From Pseudomonadota bacterium (GTDB lineage Bacteria > Pseudomonadota > Gammaproteobacteria > Pseudomonadales > Pseudomonadaceae), in contig JAEYXX010000137.1 in assembly GCA_023431055.1 (NCBI GenBank), positions 1 to 26,094 on the forward strand: a DNA stretch of 26,094 bases, read 5' to 3'. The notes under the pieces are model-generated. The model saw only the letters and a list, made by a program, of their open reading frames with translations, did no database searches and was not told where the DNA came from. Shown in pieces: positions 1 through 6,949 of the stretch; the stretch's first letter is position 1; each line of letters opens with the position of its first letter. Both the position numbers and the translations under genes were made by a program.

Positions 1-363
1 GCTGGTAATGTCGACTGCCTGGAAGTCTTCCTTGTGCATACGTGCACGCGGCGCCTGGCCGGTGATGCACAGAATCGGGATGGAGTCGGCCGACGCCGAG
101 TACAGGCCGGTGACCATGTCGGTGCCGGCCGGGCCTGAGGTGCCGATGCACACGCCGATATTGCCGGCATTGGTGCGGGTATAACCCTCGGCCATGTGCG
201 AAGCGCCTTCGACGTGGCGGGCCAGGACGTGATCGATGCCACCGAGTTTCTTCAGTGCGGCATACAGGGGGTTGATGGCAGCGCCGGGGACGCCGAACGC
301 GGTATCGACGCCTTCGCGACGCATCACCAGTACGGCTGCCTCGATTGCTCTCATTCTGGCCAT
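1..363 (-). CDS. gcl: Glyoxylate carboligase (tartronate-semialdehyde synthase), N-terminal part
   Basis: This is the first 121 codons of a ThDP-dependent carboligase that joins two glyoxylates into tartronate semialdehyde and CO2; the rest runs off the left edge. The visible protein starts [18 protein letters not shown] and contains [29 protein letters not shown] and [10 protein letters not shown], nearly word for word the N-terminal (pyrimidine-binding) domain of E. coli Gcl, including the Val-Glu-Gly stretch where most other ThDP enzymes have their catalytic Glu (Gcl is known for Val at that place). The ATG at 363 is preferred over the in-frame ATG at 369 because GGAG at 374-377 is well spaced for it and the protein then begins as in other Gcl. 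It consumes the glyoxylate released by AllA in this window. It is divergent from a LysR gene, a possible regulator. Confidence 0.95.
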   Translation of the reverse strand, partial: MARMRAIEAAVLVMRREGVDTAFGVPGAAINPLYAALKKLGGIDHVLARHVEGASHMAEGYTRTNAGNIGVCIGTSGPAGTDMVTGLYSASADSIPILCITGQAPRARMHKEDFQAVDITS

Positions 364-474
364 GACCATTGTTCTCCAAGTCAGTGGTTTTTCTTCTTGG
401 GAGCAAGGATGACGGCTGTACCGATGCGACGGAATTGGTGGATACTTCAGTTCTGTCGATACTTGGAGTACCGA

Positions 475-1389
475 ATGGACCGCCATACCCTCATCCGCAG
501 TTTCGTTCTGGTGGCCGATAACGGCAGCTTCGCCGCAGCGGCGCTCAGCGAAGGCGTGACCCCCGTGGTCATGGGGCGCCGCCTGGACGCGCTGGAGCGC
601 CACCTGGGCGTCAAGCTGATGCATCGCTCCACGCGTGGCCTGCAGTTGACCGACCTCGGTGAGCAGTACCTCGATCGCGCCCGTGCCCTGCTCAAAGACT
701 TTGACGAGGCCGATGCCAGCGTGGCTCGTGGTGGGCGCTCCGTACGCGGCCACCTGGTGGTGTCTGCACCTGCTGCCTTCGGCAGGCGGCATATCGCGCC
801 GCATGCGCCGGCATTTCTCAAGCGCTACCCGGACTTGAAGCTGTCGTTCAACTTCACCGATAGCCTGGTCGACCTGGTGCGCCAGGGCTACGACATGGGC
901 ATTCGCATCGGCGAGGTGACCGACCCCAACTACGTTGCGGTCAAGCTCTTCCCCAATCGCCGTGTGGTCTGTGGTGCGCCCAGTTACTTCGAGCTGCATG
1001 GCGTGCCGCGCACCCTCGAAGACCTGGCGCGGCACAACTGCCTGGCGTTCAACCTGCAGGGCGGTCAGCAGCGCGGTTGGACCTTCCTGCGCGACGGGCG
1101 CCAGGTGGCGGTGAAGGTGGCCGGTAATCTCGATTGCAACGACGGCGAACTGCTCTACGACTGGGTCAAGCAGGGGCTGGGAATCGGCTGGCGCTCGACC
1201 TGGGAAATCCAGGCGGAGTTGAAGGCCGGCGAGCTGGTCACGGTGCTCGATGATTACGAAATCCCGGCCTATGACATCCAGGCGGTATACCCACAGCAAC
1301 GTTACCTGCCGGCCAAGGTGCGCTTTTTCATCGACTACTTGAAGGACATCTACAACGCGCCAGGGTACTGGGAAGTACGAGGAGGATGA
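475..1389 (+). CDS. LysR-family transcriptional regulator
   Basis: A 304-residue protein with a LysR winged helix-turn-helix at residues 1-60 ([20 protein letters not shown], then [19 protein letters not shown]) and a periplasmic-binding-like effector domain at about 90-295. The ATG at 475 is chosen because GGAG at 465-468 is 6 bases upstream and the family's helix-turn-helix begins right there; the open frame continues upstream to 196 but that part overlaps gcl and has no regulator sequence. The gene is divergent from gcl with about 110 bases between them, the classical position of a LysR protein controlling its neighbour. Inference: it may respond to a glyoxylate-pathway metabolite and act on gcl. 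It is closest in style to the CrgA/AaeR-like LysR group, and no specific ortholog is recognised. The spacer holds a repeated GATACTT. Confidence 0.88.
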   Translation: MDRHTLIRSFVLVADNGSFAAAALSEGVTPVVMGRRLDALERHLGVKLMHRSTRGLQLTDLGEQYLDRARALLKDFDEADASVARGGRSVRGHLVVSAPAAFGRRHIAPHAPAFLKRYPDLKLSFNFTDSLVDLVRQGYDMGIRIGEVTDPNYVAVKLFPNRRVVCGAPSYFELHGVPRTLEDLARHNCLAFNLQGGQQRGWTFLRDGRQVAVKVAGNLDCNDGELLYDWVKQGLGIGWRSTWEIQAELKAGELVTVLDDYEIPAYDIQAVYPQQRYLPAKVRFFIDYLKDIYNAPGYWEVRGG

Positions 1390-1414
1390 AGATGTTATTC
1401 GATACTTGTCTTGT

Positions 1415-1443
1415 TTGTATCAGATAAATTTAGTGTGTACATT
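1415..1443 (+). promoter_or_regulatory. Candidate promoter of glcG with GntR-type box
   Basis: TTGTAT (1415-1420) and TACATT (1438-1443) are separated by 17 bases in an AT-rich spacer. The operator-like GTGTGTACAT (1433-1442), 8 of 10 bases to the TTGTRYACAA palindrome seen elsewhere in the window, overlaps the -10. Placement over the -10 suits a repressor. This is predicted by eye only. Confidence 0.45.
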
Positions 1444-1572
1444 TTCAATTTATTTTGTTCTTTGTTGTTGAAACAATCATTCTGTTCGGCTATTGCATAA
1501 GGCGCTTTCTCATGTCGCGCGCCGTCATTGGGGCGTGCGGTGACTTCCTGTTCGTTTTTCGGAGAAATCCTT

Positions 1573-2007
1573 ATGAATGCGCTTAACCTGTCCACAGCCG
1601 TGAGCATCACCCACAACGCGCTCGCCGTCGGGCGTGAGCTTCGCGCTGCGCCGCTGACGGTGGCGGTGCTGGATGCTGGCGGGCATCTGATCAGCCTGCA
1701 GCGCGAGGATGGTGCCAGCCTGCTGCGTCCGCAGATCGCTATTGGCAAGGCCTGGGGGGCGTTGGCGCTCGGCAAGGGCTCGCGCCTGATCGCCGCCGAT
1801 GCGCAGCAGCGCCCGGCCTTTATCGGTGCGGTGAACAATCTGGCTCAAGGCAGCCTGGTGCCGGCCCCGGGTGGGGTTTTGATTCGTGACGCACTGGGGC
1901 AGGTTATCGGCGCCGTGGGCATCACCGGTGACACCTCGGATATCGACGAGCAGTGTGCGGTCAGCGCGTTGGAATCTCTTGGTCTGAAGGCGGATGCGGG
2001 GGCGTAG
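1573..2007 (+). CDS. glcG: GlcG/HbpS-like small protein (DUF336, haem-degrading fold)
   Basis: A 144-residue protein of the GlcG/HbpS family (Pfam Haem_degrading). Visible family features are the VAVLDAGGHLISLQREDGAS segment at about residues 30-50, the GGVLIRDALGQVIGAVGITGD segment near 100-120 and a short C-terminal helix. Family members are often found beside glycolate, glyoxylate or diol dehydrogenase genes; some bind haem, but a catalytic role is not settled. The ATG at 1573 has GGAG at 1561-1564. The gene follows the LysR gene in the same direction after 183 AT-rich bases, which contain a candidate promoter overlapping a TGTGTACA operator, so it is probably transcribed on its own and linked to the purine regulon. 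The symbol glcG is by family resemblance, not by demonstrated orthology. Confidence 0.8.
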   Translation: MNALNLSTAVSITHNALAVGRELRAAPLTVAVLDAGGHLISLQREDGASLLRPQIAIGKAWGALALGKGSRLIAADAQQRPAFIGAVNNLAQGSLVPAPGGVLIRDALGQVIGAVGITGDTSDIDEQCAVSALESLGLKADAGA

Positions 2008-2048
2008 GGAGGCTTTTGCGCACCGCCTTGATCGCGGTTGCGCGATGC

Positions 2049-2206
2049 CCCGGATTGCATCCGGGCTACGACTGTGGGACGGGCTTCAGTCGCGACTGGG
2101 ACATCGAAGCGTCGCCGCTAAAGCGCCTCCCACGGTTTGCGGGGTTGCGTAGGGTGGATGTCGCCTTTTTACATCCACCAGTCTGCAGGGCGCGCGGTGC
2201 GCACCA
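2049..2206. repeat. Cluster of four REP-like palindromes
   Basis: The 277 bases between glcG and the TetR gene are non-coding and filled with palindromes: CCCGGATTGCATCCGGG (2049-2065); a long degenerate one from TGTGGGACGGGCTTCAG to CGCCTCCCACG (2073-2134); GGTGGATGT with its partner ACATCCACC around a T-rich loop (2153-2179); and GGTGCGCACC (2196-2205). The first three resemble repeat classes present elsewhere in this window (14052, 16965, 9649, 19423). They lie between convergent genes, the usual place for REP elements, and may also end transcription. Confidence 0.7.
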
Positions 2207-2284
2207 AGGATTCCCGAGCGTCCGTTTCGTAAACCCGATGGACGCGGCGCCCCCTGCGGGTTCGGCATAGGCCGCGGATTCGAG

Positions 2285-2929
2285 TTAGGCGCTGGTCACC
2301 AGCTCGGACGCCGTCGATGGCATCGGGGCGACTTCGCAGCCTTTGAGCACCAGGCGAATGATGGTCTGCGCCGCGGCTTCGTAATCGGCGTCGTCCAGGT
2401 TGGCCTTGCCGGTGACGGTGGAGATCTGCCAGTCGAAGTCGGCGTAGGTCTGAGTCGCGGCCCAGATGCTGAACAGCAGGTGATGAGGGTCGACCTTGGC
2501 CATCTGGCCCTGGTCGATCCAGCGCTGGATGCAGGCGATGTTGTGCTTGGCCTGGGCGTTGAGCTGTTCGGTCTGTTCCGGTGACAGATGTGGCGCACCG
2601 TGCATGATCTCGCTGGCGAACACTTTGGAAGCATGCGGCAGTTCGCGGGAGATGCGGATCTTCGAGCGGATGTAGGCGGCCAGGACTTCGCTCGGGTGGC
2701 CTGGCTGGTTGAAGGGGGCAGAGGCAGCCAGCAACGGCTCGATGATGCTTTCCAGGACCTCACGGTAGAGGTTTTCCTTGGACTTGAAGTAGTAGTAGAC
2801 GTTGGGCTTGGGCAGGCCTGCCTTGGCCGCGATGTCACTGGTCTTGGTGGCGGCGAAGCCCTTGTCGGCGAACTCCTCGCTGGCTGCGCGCAGGATGAGC
2901 TCTTTGTTGCGCTCGCGAATGCTGGTCAT
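2285..2929 (-). CDS. rutR: RutR-like TetR-family regulator
   Basis: A 214-residue TetR protein. The helix-turn-helix covers about residues 10-55 (SDIAAKAGLPKPNVYYYFKS). The C-terminal ligand domain carries segments shared with E. coli RutR: EVLAAYIRSKIRISRELPHA, ASEIMHGAPHL and DPHHLLFSIWAATQTYADF. RutR senses uracil/thymine and controls pyrimidine degradation. The ATG at 2929 is chosen over the longer frame to 3046 because the family sequence begins there. An operator-like CTGACTTGCGGGTCAA lies between this gene and divergent moaA, fitting autoregulation. The same 16-bp pattern precedes xdhA, azgA, puuE and both nucleobase permease genes, and its half-sites TTGACC/GGTCAA with 4-bp spacing equal the published RutR consensus. 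Inference: this protein is a purine or purine/pyrimidine catabolism regulator. The symbol is by family; the ligand may differ from uracil. Confidence 0.85.
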   Translation of the reverse strand: MTSIRERNKELILRAASEEFADKGFAATKTSDIAAKAGLPKPNVYYYFKSKENLYREVLESIIEPLLAASAPFNQPGHPSEVLAAYIRSKIRISRELPHASKVFASEIMHGAPHLSPEQTEQLNAQAKHNIACIQRWIDQGQMAKVDPHHLLFSIWAATQTYADFDWQISTVTGKANLDDADYEAAAQTIIRLVLKGCEVAPMPSTASELVTSA

Positions 2930-3030
2930 AAGGCCCTGTGTATTCCTCTGCCGCCGAGCGGCGGTCGGGCATGGTAGCACCGGCTTTGCGCGAGGCTCAA
3001 GGCAGCGGCCACGGGCTGTGCAGCGCTTAA

Positions 3031-3058
3031 CTGACTTGCGGGTCAAATTTCTATGTAC
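3031..3058 (+). promoter_or_regulatory. RutR-type operator and candidate moaA promoter
   Basis: CTGACTTGCGGGTCAA (3031-3046) fits YTGACY-N4-RGTCAR. For moaA, CTGACT (3031-3036) and TATGTA (3053-3058), 16 bases apart, could be -35 and -10, which puts the operator over the -35. Read on the other strand the same site lies about 100 bases upstream of the TetR gene and could serve autoregulation. Confidence 0.5.
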
Positions 3059-3140
3059 AGGAAATGGCTTTTCTGTTCTTATCCCAAACAGTTACATCCA
3101 TGAGCAAAAGTCTCGGCGCGCGACGCTGCAGGAGACCAAC

Positions 3141-4136
3141 GTGAATACCAGTCAGCTCGTCGATCCCTTCGGTCGGCGCATCACCTACCTGCGTTTGTCG
3201 GTGACCGACCGCTGCGATTTTCGCTGCACCTACTGCATGAGCGAAGACATGCAGTTCGCACCGCGCGCGCAGATTCTCAGCCTGGAAGAACTCTACGCCG
3301 TAGCCGACGCCTTCATCGGCCTTGGCGTACGGCGTATTCGCATCACCGGTGGCGAGCCGCTGGTACGCAAGAATCTGCTGAGCCTGCTGCAGCGCCTGGG
3401 TGAGCGTGACGAGCTGGATGATCTGGCCATTACCACCAATGGTTCGCAGCTGGCCGAGCTGGCGGCGCCCTTGCGTGCGGCCGGTGTACGCCGGCTGAAC
3501 ATCAGCCTGGATTCGCTGCAGCGCGAGCGCTTCGCCGCCTTTACCCGCCGCGACAGGCTCGATCAGGTGCTGGCGGGTATCGAGGCGGCGCGTGCTGCCG
3601 GCTTCGACAGGATCAAGCTCAACAGCGTGGTGCAGAGCGGGCGCAACGACGACGAGGTGCTCGATCTGGTCGGGTTCGCCATCGACCGTGGCCTGGATAT
3701 CAGCTTTATCGAGGAAATGCCGCTGGGCAGCGTCGTCAGCCACAGCCGCGAGCAGACCTTCTGCTCCAGTGACGAGGTGCGCCAGCGTATCGAGCAGCGA
3801 CACTCATTGCAGCGTAGCAGCGCGGTAACCGGCGGCCCCTCGCGCTACTGGCAGGTGGTCGGCAGCGATACGCGAGTCGGCTTTATCTCGCCGCACAGTC
3901 ACAACTTCTGCGGCGACTGCAACCGCGTACGGGTCACTGCCGAGGGCAAGCTGGTGCTCTGTCTCGGCCACGACAACGCACTGGATCTCAAGCGTCTGCT
4001 ACGCGCCCATCCCGGTGACGGTGAACGCCTTCGTCAGGCTCTGGTCGACGCACTGCGCCTGAAGCCCGAGCGGCACCACTTCGCCACCGACGAGCAGGTC
4101 CAGGTGGTGCGCTTCATGAGCATGACCGGTGGCTGA
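3141..4136 (+). CDS. moaA: GTP 3',8-cyclase MoaA (molybdenum cofactor synthesis)
   Basis: A 331-residue radical-SAM enzyme for the first step of molybdopterin synthesis (GTP to 3',8-cyclo-7,8-dihydro-GTP). The SAM cluster motif is C25-x3-C29-x2-C32 (DRCDFRCTYCM), followed by ITGGEPLVR. The second cluster motif is C257-x2-C260-x13-C274 (FCGDCNRVRV to LCLG), and the essential C-terminal Gly-Gly is present (MSMTGG). The length is normal for the family. The GTG at 3141 is chosen because GGAG at 3131-3134 sits 6 bases upstream and family similarity begins just after it; the frame is open much further upstream. No other moa genes are nearby. Xanthine dehydrogenase encoded in this window needs molybdopterin, and moaA is divergent from the RutR-like gene with a shared operator, so a dedicated or second moaA copy serving XDH is plausible (inference). 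Confidence 0.95.
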   Translation: MNTSQLVDPFGRRITYLRLSVTDRCDFRCTYCMSEDMQFAPRAQILSLEELYAVADAFIGLGVRRIRITGGEPLVRKNLLSLLQRLGERDELDDLAITTNGSQLAELAAPLRAAGVRRLNISLDSLQRERFAAFTRRDRLDQVLAGIEAARAAGFDRIKLNSVVQSGRNDDEVLDLVGFAIDRGLDISFIEEMPLGSVVSHSREQTFCSSDEVRQRIEQRHSLQRSSAVTGGPSRYWQVVGSDTRVGFISPHSHNFCGDCNRVRVTAEGKLVLCLGHDNALDLKRLLRAHPGDGERLRQALVDALRLKPERHHFATDEQVQVVRFMSMTGG

Positions 4137-4180
4137 GCCCGTCTGATCGGATTCCCATAACAACAATAAGGAGGCTTTCA

Positions 4181-5020
4181 ATGAAGCCCGTTCGTCTGTG
4201 CCTGTTTTCCACCCTTTTGCTGACGCCTGCTGCCCTGGCGCAGACCTACGTGGTTGGCGTCGAGGAGTTGCCGTTCGCGCCGCATTACAGCCTCGATGGC
4301 GAGGGCCAGTACCGTGGTTTTGCCCGAGAAGTGCTGGATGCCTTCGCCGCCGACAGCGGTGTCGGCCTGAGTTACAAGGCGCTACCCGTGGATCAGTTGC
4401 TGCCGGCCCTGCAGCGTGGCGAGATCGATCTCAAGTACCCCGACAGCCCGCATTGGGCCGGCGCGCAGAAGGCCGGCATGACGCTGCACTACAGTCAGGC
4501 CGTGGTCGATTACGTTGACGGCGTGCTGGTGGCACCGCAGCGAAAGGGGCAGGCAGTGGAGAGGCTCGGTCGTCTGGCCATGGTCCAGGGCTGGACGCCG
4601 CGCGGTTACGAGCAAGCCATCGACAGCGGGCAGATCCAGCTGAGCTACAGCGACGATCTGCGCCAGATGATCCGTCAGGCGTTGAAGCAGGACACCGATG
4701 GCGCCTACTTCAACGTGGTGGTGGCCACGCATTATCTGGACAACATCCGCGCACGGCCCGGTGCGCTGGTGTTCGACCCCAAGCTGCCGCACACCCGCGG
4801 CAGCTTCCACCTATCGAGTCTGCGTCATCCGCAACTGATCTCCCGTTTCGATCGCTTTCTCGTCGAGCGCTCGGCACAGGTGGCGGGGCTCAAGGCGAGT
4901 CATCGCGTAGAGGCCAATCTCGATAGTGACTACCTCGGCCTGGAGCAATGGAAAGTGGACTATTTCGAGCGCCAGAAAGCCAAAGCCGGCGCACAGGCGC
5001 CGGCTTCGTCCATTCAATGA
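4181..5020 (+). CDS. Periplasmic substrate-binding protein, SBP_bac_3 type, orphan
   Basis: A 279-residue exported protein with an N-terminal signal peptide (about residues 1-20, cleavage after PAALA) and the two-lobe fold of family-3 solute-binding proteins. Visible are VGVEELPFAPH at the start of lobe 1, YRGFAREVLDAFAADSGV, LLPALQRGEIDLKYPDSP and a C-terminal lobe from about 85 to 190. AAGGAGG (4168-4174) with 6-base spacing makes the ATG at 4181 secure. No ABC permease or ATPase genes lie near it. It follows moaA by 44 bases in the same direction and may be co-transcribed. The ligand cannot be told from sequence; location suggests a purine, ureide or amino-acid-like compound, but that is only context. 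The last codons form a strong palindrome shared with the 3' end of the convergent NCS1 gene, whose stop is 4 bases away. Confidence 0.8.
   Translation: MKPVRLCLFSTLLLTPAALAQTYVVGVEELPFAPHYSLDGEGQYRGFAREVLDAFAADSGVGLSYKALPVDQLLPALQRGEIDLKYPDSPHWAGAQKAGMTLHYSQAVVDYVDGVLVAPQRKGQAVERLGRLAMVQGWTPRGYEQAIDSGQIQLSYSDDLRQMIRQALKQDTDGAYFNVVVATHYLDNIRARPGALVFDPKLPHTRGSFHLSSLRHPQLISRFDRFLVERSAQVAGLKASHRVEANLDSDYLGLEQWKVDYFERQKAKAGAQAPASSIQ
4984..5005. terminator. Hairpin within the convergent gene ends
   Basis: AGCCGGCGC and GCGCCGGCT form a perfect 9-bp stem around an ACAG loop. It lies inside the last codons of the binding-protein gene and just past the stop of the convergent NCS1 gene. No good T-run follows on the plus strand (TTCGTCC); the minus strand has TTTGGCTTTC, so it could help end the NCS1 transcript. 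Its role as a terminator is uncertain. Confidence 0.4.
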
Positions 5021-5024
5021 GGGC

Positions 5025-6491
5025 TTAGACGGTGGCGTCGGCGCGCTTGAGTGCCTGCGCCTGACCATGCATCAGACCGTAATGCAGTACTGCGCCGAGC
5101 AGGGCGCCAAGCAGCCAGGAATAGCCCGACAGCTGGGTCAGAACGGGCGCCCAGACCGACGCGACGGAGAACACCGAGGCGATGGCAAAGGCGATCAGTG
5201 CCTTGCGGTTCCAGCCGCCGTCGAAGTAGTAGGCCGAGCCGACTTCAGCGCTGAACAGCTGCTGCAGGTCGAGCTTGCGCCGGCGCACCAGGTAATAGTC
5301 GACGACGATGATGCCGTACAGCGGCGCCAGCACGGCGCCGAGCGTGTCGACGAAGGCGGCGATGCCGACGTTGCTGATGAAGGCGACCCACAGCGCGCCG
5401 ATGAAGAAGGCGATGCCGGCGGTGATGAAGCCACCGGTGCGCGCGCTGATATGCGCCGGGGCCAGGTTGGCCAGGTCATAGGCCGGCGGGATGAAGTTGG
5501 CCACCAGATTGATGCCCACGGTCGCGGCGAAGAAGGTCAGCGCGGCGATGATGGTCAGGGTCAGGTTATCGACGCGCGCGACGATGTCGGTGGGGTTGGT
5601 CAGCGTCTCGCCGAACACCACCACGGTACCTGCGGTGATCACCAGGGCGATCAGCGAGAAGAACGCCAGGCTCACCGGCAGGCCGAGGAAGTTGCCGATG
5701 GTCATCTGCTTCTCGCTTTTGACGAAGCGGGCGAAGTCGCCGTAGTTGATCACCACCGCGGCGAAGTAGGCGACCATGGTGCCGACCACCGCCAAGAAGG
5801 CAGCCACCGGGCCGGCCTTGTATTCACCGCTGCCACTGAAGATGTTGCCCAGCTCGCTGAGCAGGCTGGGGCCGGCCTTGTACCAGATCAGGCCCATCAG
5901 CGCGATCATCACCACGTAGACCAGCGGCCCGGCCCAGTTGAGGAAGCGGGTGATCCAGCTCATGCCGCAGACGAACAGCGCCACCTGGAACAGGCAGACG
6001 ATCACGTAGGACAGCCAGCCGATGGCAGTCAGGCCCATGTACACGGCCGGAGCCTGTGGCTCAAGCAGCGAGTTGAGCAGCAGCGCCACCGCGGTGGAGG
6101 CGAAGTAGGTCTGCACGCCGTACCAGAAGATGGCGACGATACCGCGCACCAGGGCGGGGAAGTTGGCGCCGCGCACGCCCATGCTGGCGCGGGCGAACAC
6201 CGGGAAGGGAATGCCGTACTTGACGCTGGGTTTGCCGGTCAGCTGTACCAGGCCCATGACGATGAAGCCGGCGAGGACGATGCCGGCCAGTACCGCCCAG
6301 CCATTGAGCCCGTAGGAGATGAACAGCGTCGCCGCCAGGGTATAGCCGAACAGGCTCTGAATGTCGTTCGACCAGACGTTGAAGATCTCGAACCAGCCCC
6401 AGGTACGTTTCTCGGGAGCCAGGGGGGCGAGATCCTCGTTGTGCAGCGAGGTATCGATGTGCTTGATGCGGAAATCTTCGGCGTTGGACAT
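5025..6491 (-). CDS. NCS1-family nucleobase/ureide permease
   Basis: A 488-residue inner-membrane transporter with about 12 membrane segments. The N-terminal NCS1 signature is clear: NEDLAPLAPEKRTWGWFEIF, then NVWSNDIQSLFGYTLA. Later segments include GKPSVKYGIPFPVFARASMG, INYGDFARFVKSEKQM and the C-terminal YGIIVVDYYLVRRRKLD typical of the Mhp1/PucI/CodB family. Family substrates are uracil, cytosine, allantoin, hydantoins, purines or thiamine, taken up with Na+ or H+. Context favours a purine, allantoin or uracil, but sequence alone does not decide. The ATG at 6491 is chosen for the GGGAG at 6498-6502 and for matching the family start; the longer frame to 6683 lies in promoter sequence. The upstream region carries three TTGTRYACAA-like sites and one RutR-type site. 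Confidence 0.88.
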   Translation of the reverse strand: MSNAEDFRIKHIDTSLHNEDLAPLAPEKRTWGWFEIFNVWSNDIQSLFGYTLAATLFISYGLNGWAVLAGIVLAGFIVMGLVQLTGKPSVKYGIPFPVFARASMGVRGANFPALVRGIVAIFWYGVQTYFASTAVALLLNSLLEPQAPAVYMGLTAIGWLSYVIVCLFQVALFVCGMSWITRFLNWAGPLVYVVMIALMGLIWYKAGPSLLSELGNIFSGSGEYKAGPVAAFLAVVGTMVAYFAAVVINYGDFARFVKSEKQMTIGNFLGLPVSLAFFSLIALVITAGTVVVFGETLTNPTDIVARVDNLTLTIIAALTFFAATVGINLVANFIPPAYDLANLAPAHISARTGGFITAGIAFFIGALWVAFISNVGIAAFVDTLGAVLAPLYGIIVVDYYLVRRRKLDLQQLFSAEVGSAYYFDGGWNRKALIAFAIASVFSVASVWAPVLTQLSGYSWLLGALLGAVLHYGLMHGQAQALKRADATV

Positions 6492-6588
6492 GGACAGCTC
6501 CCAGTTTTGTTCTTGCGCCGTGGTGGCGTATGAGGAGGTTTGTCTGCAGGTTTCGTTCCGATTTTGTATTCGCGTCATGACTGAATCG

Positions 6589-6729
6589 ATGTATACAGCC
6601 ATCTCAACAGTGTTTCGGTAGGAAACTGTTTGTCTTGTACACATAAAATACGTTGCTGAATATGGCTTTCGGATAAATTGCACACAAAAAATAGAAATAT
6701 TGTGATCAAAAAATTGACCTTGCGGTCAG
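6589..6729 (-). promoter_or_regulatory. NCS1 gene control region: promoter, three GntR-type boxes, one RutR-type box
   Basis: On the minus strand TTGTGT (6682-6687) and CATATT (6659-6664) with 17 bases between are the best -35/-10. GntR-type sites: TTGCACACAA (6678-6687) over the -35, TTGTACACAT (6635-6644) and ATGTATACAG (6589-6598) downstream. A RutR-type site TTGACCTTGCGGTCAG (6714-6729) lies just upstream of the -35. The stretch is AT-rich and non-coding. The promoter is predicted by eye; the boxes are plain in the sequence. Confidence 0.5.
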
Positions 6730-6861
6730 TTGTGTGCCTGCAAGGCGTTGATGAAAAAGCCGAATAGGCGGCCCGATTCTGCACCGATGCGGTGCCAGGC
6801 CTGATTGCGGAGCGCTGGGTTGGTGCGGTGATTCAAGCCGGCTTGATAAAGGCGGCGCAAA

Positions 6862-6899
6862 GAAAAAGGGGAAGGGCGCGAACGCCCATCCCCCTTTTT
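6862..6899. terminator. Rho-independent terminator, possibly bidirectional
   Basis: AAAAAGGGG, then GGGCG and its partner CGCCC around a short loop, then CCCCCTTTTT, make a strong interrupted stem with a T-run on both strands. It lies about 50 bases past the stop of the Tsx-like gene (minus strand), where it would end the permease-channel transcript. The remaining bases of the 6492-6949 gap, apart from the NCS1 control region, show nothing I can name. Confidence 0.75.
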
Positions 6900-6949
6900 A
6901 CCCGGCCGCCGTCCCTACCCGACGTCGGCCAAGTACGTTGCGGCAGTGG

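Noticed and set aside
196..474. N-terminal extension of the LysR gene
   Set aside because: It lies antisense to gcl and lacks any regulator sequence; the helix-turn-helix begins at the ATG at 475.
2802..3140. N-terminal extension of moaA by 113 codons
   Set aside because: It overlaps the TetR gene start and promoter, has no MoaA similarity, and a good ribosome site precedes the GTG at 3141.
4926..6533. Long plus-strand open frame antisense to the NCS1 permease, and similar frames at 7931-9457, 12284-13246 and 16962-18521
   Set aside because: All lie opposite well-supported genes and have no family sequence; typical of high third-position GC.
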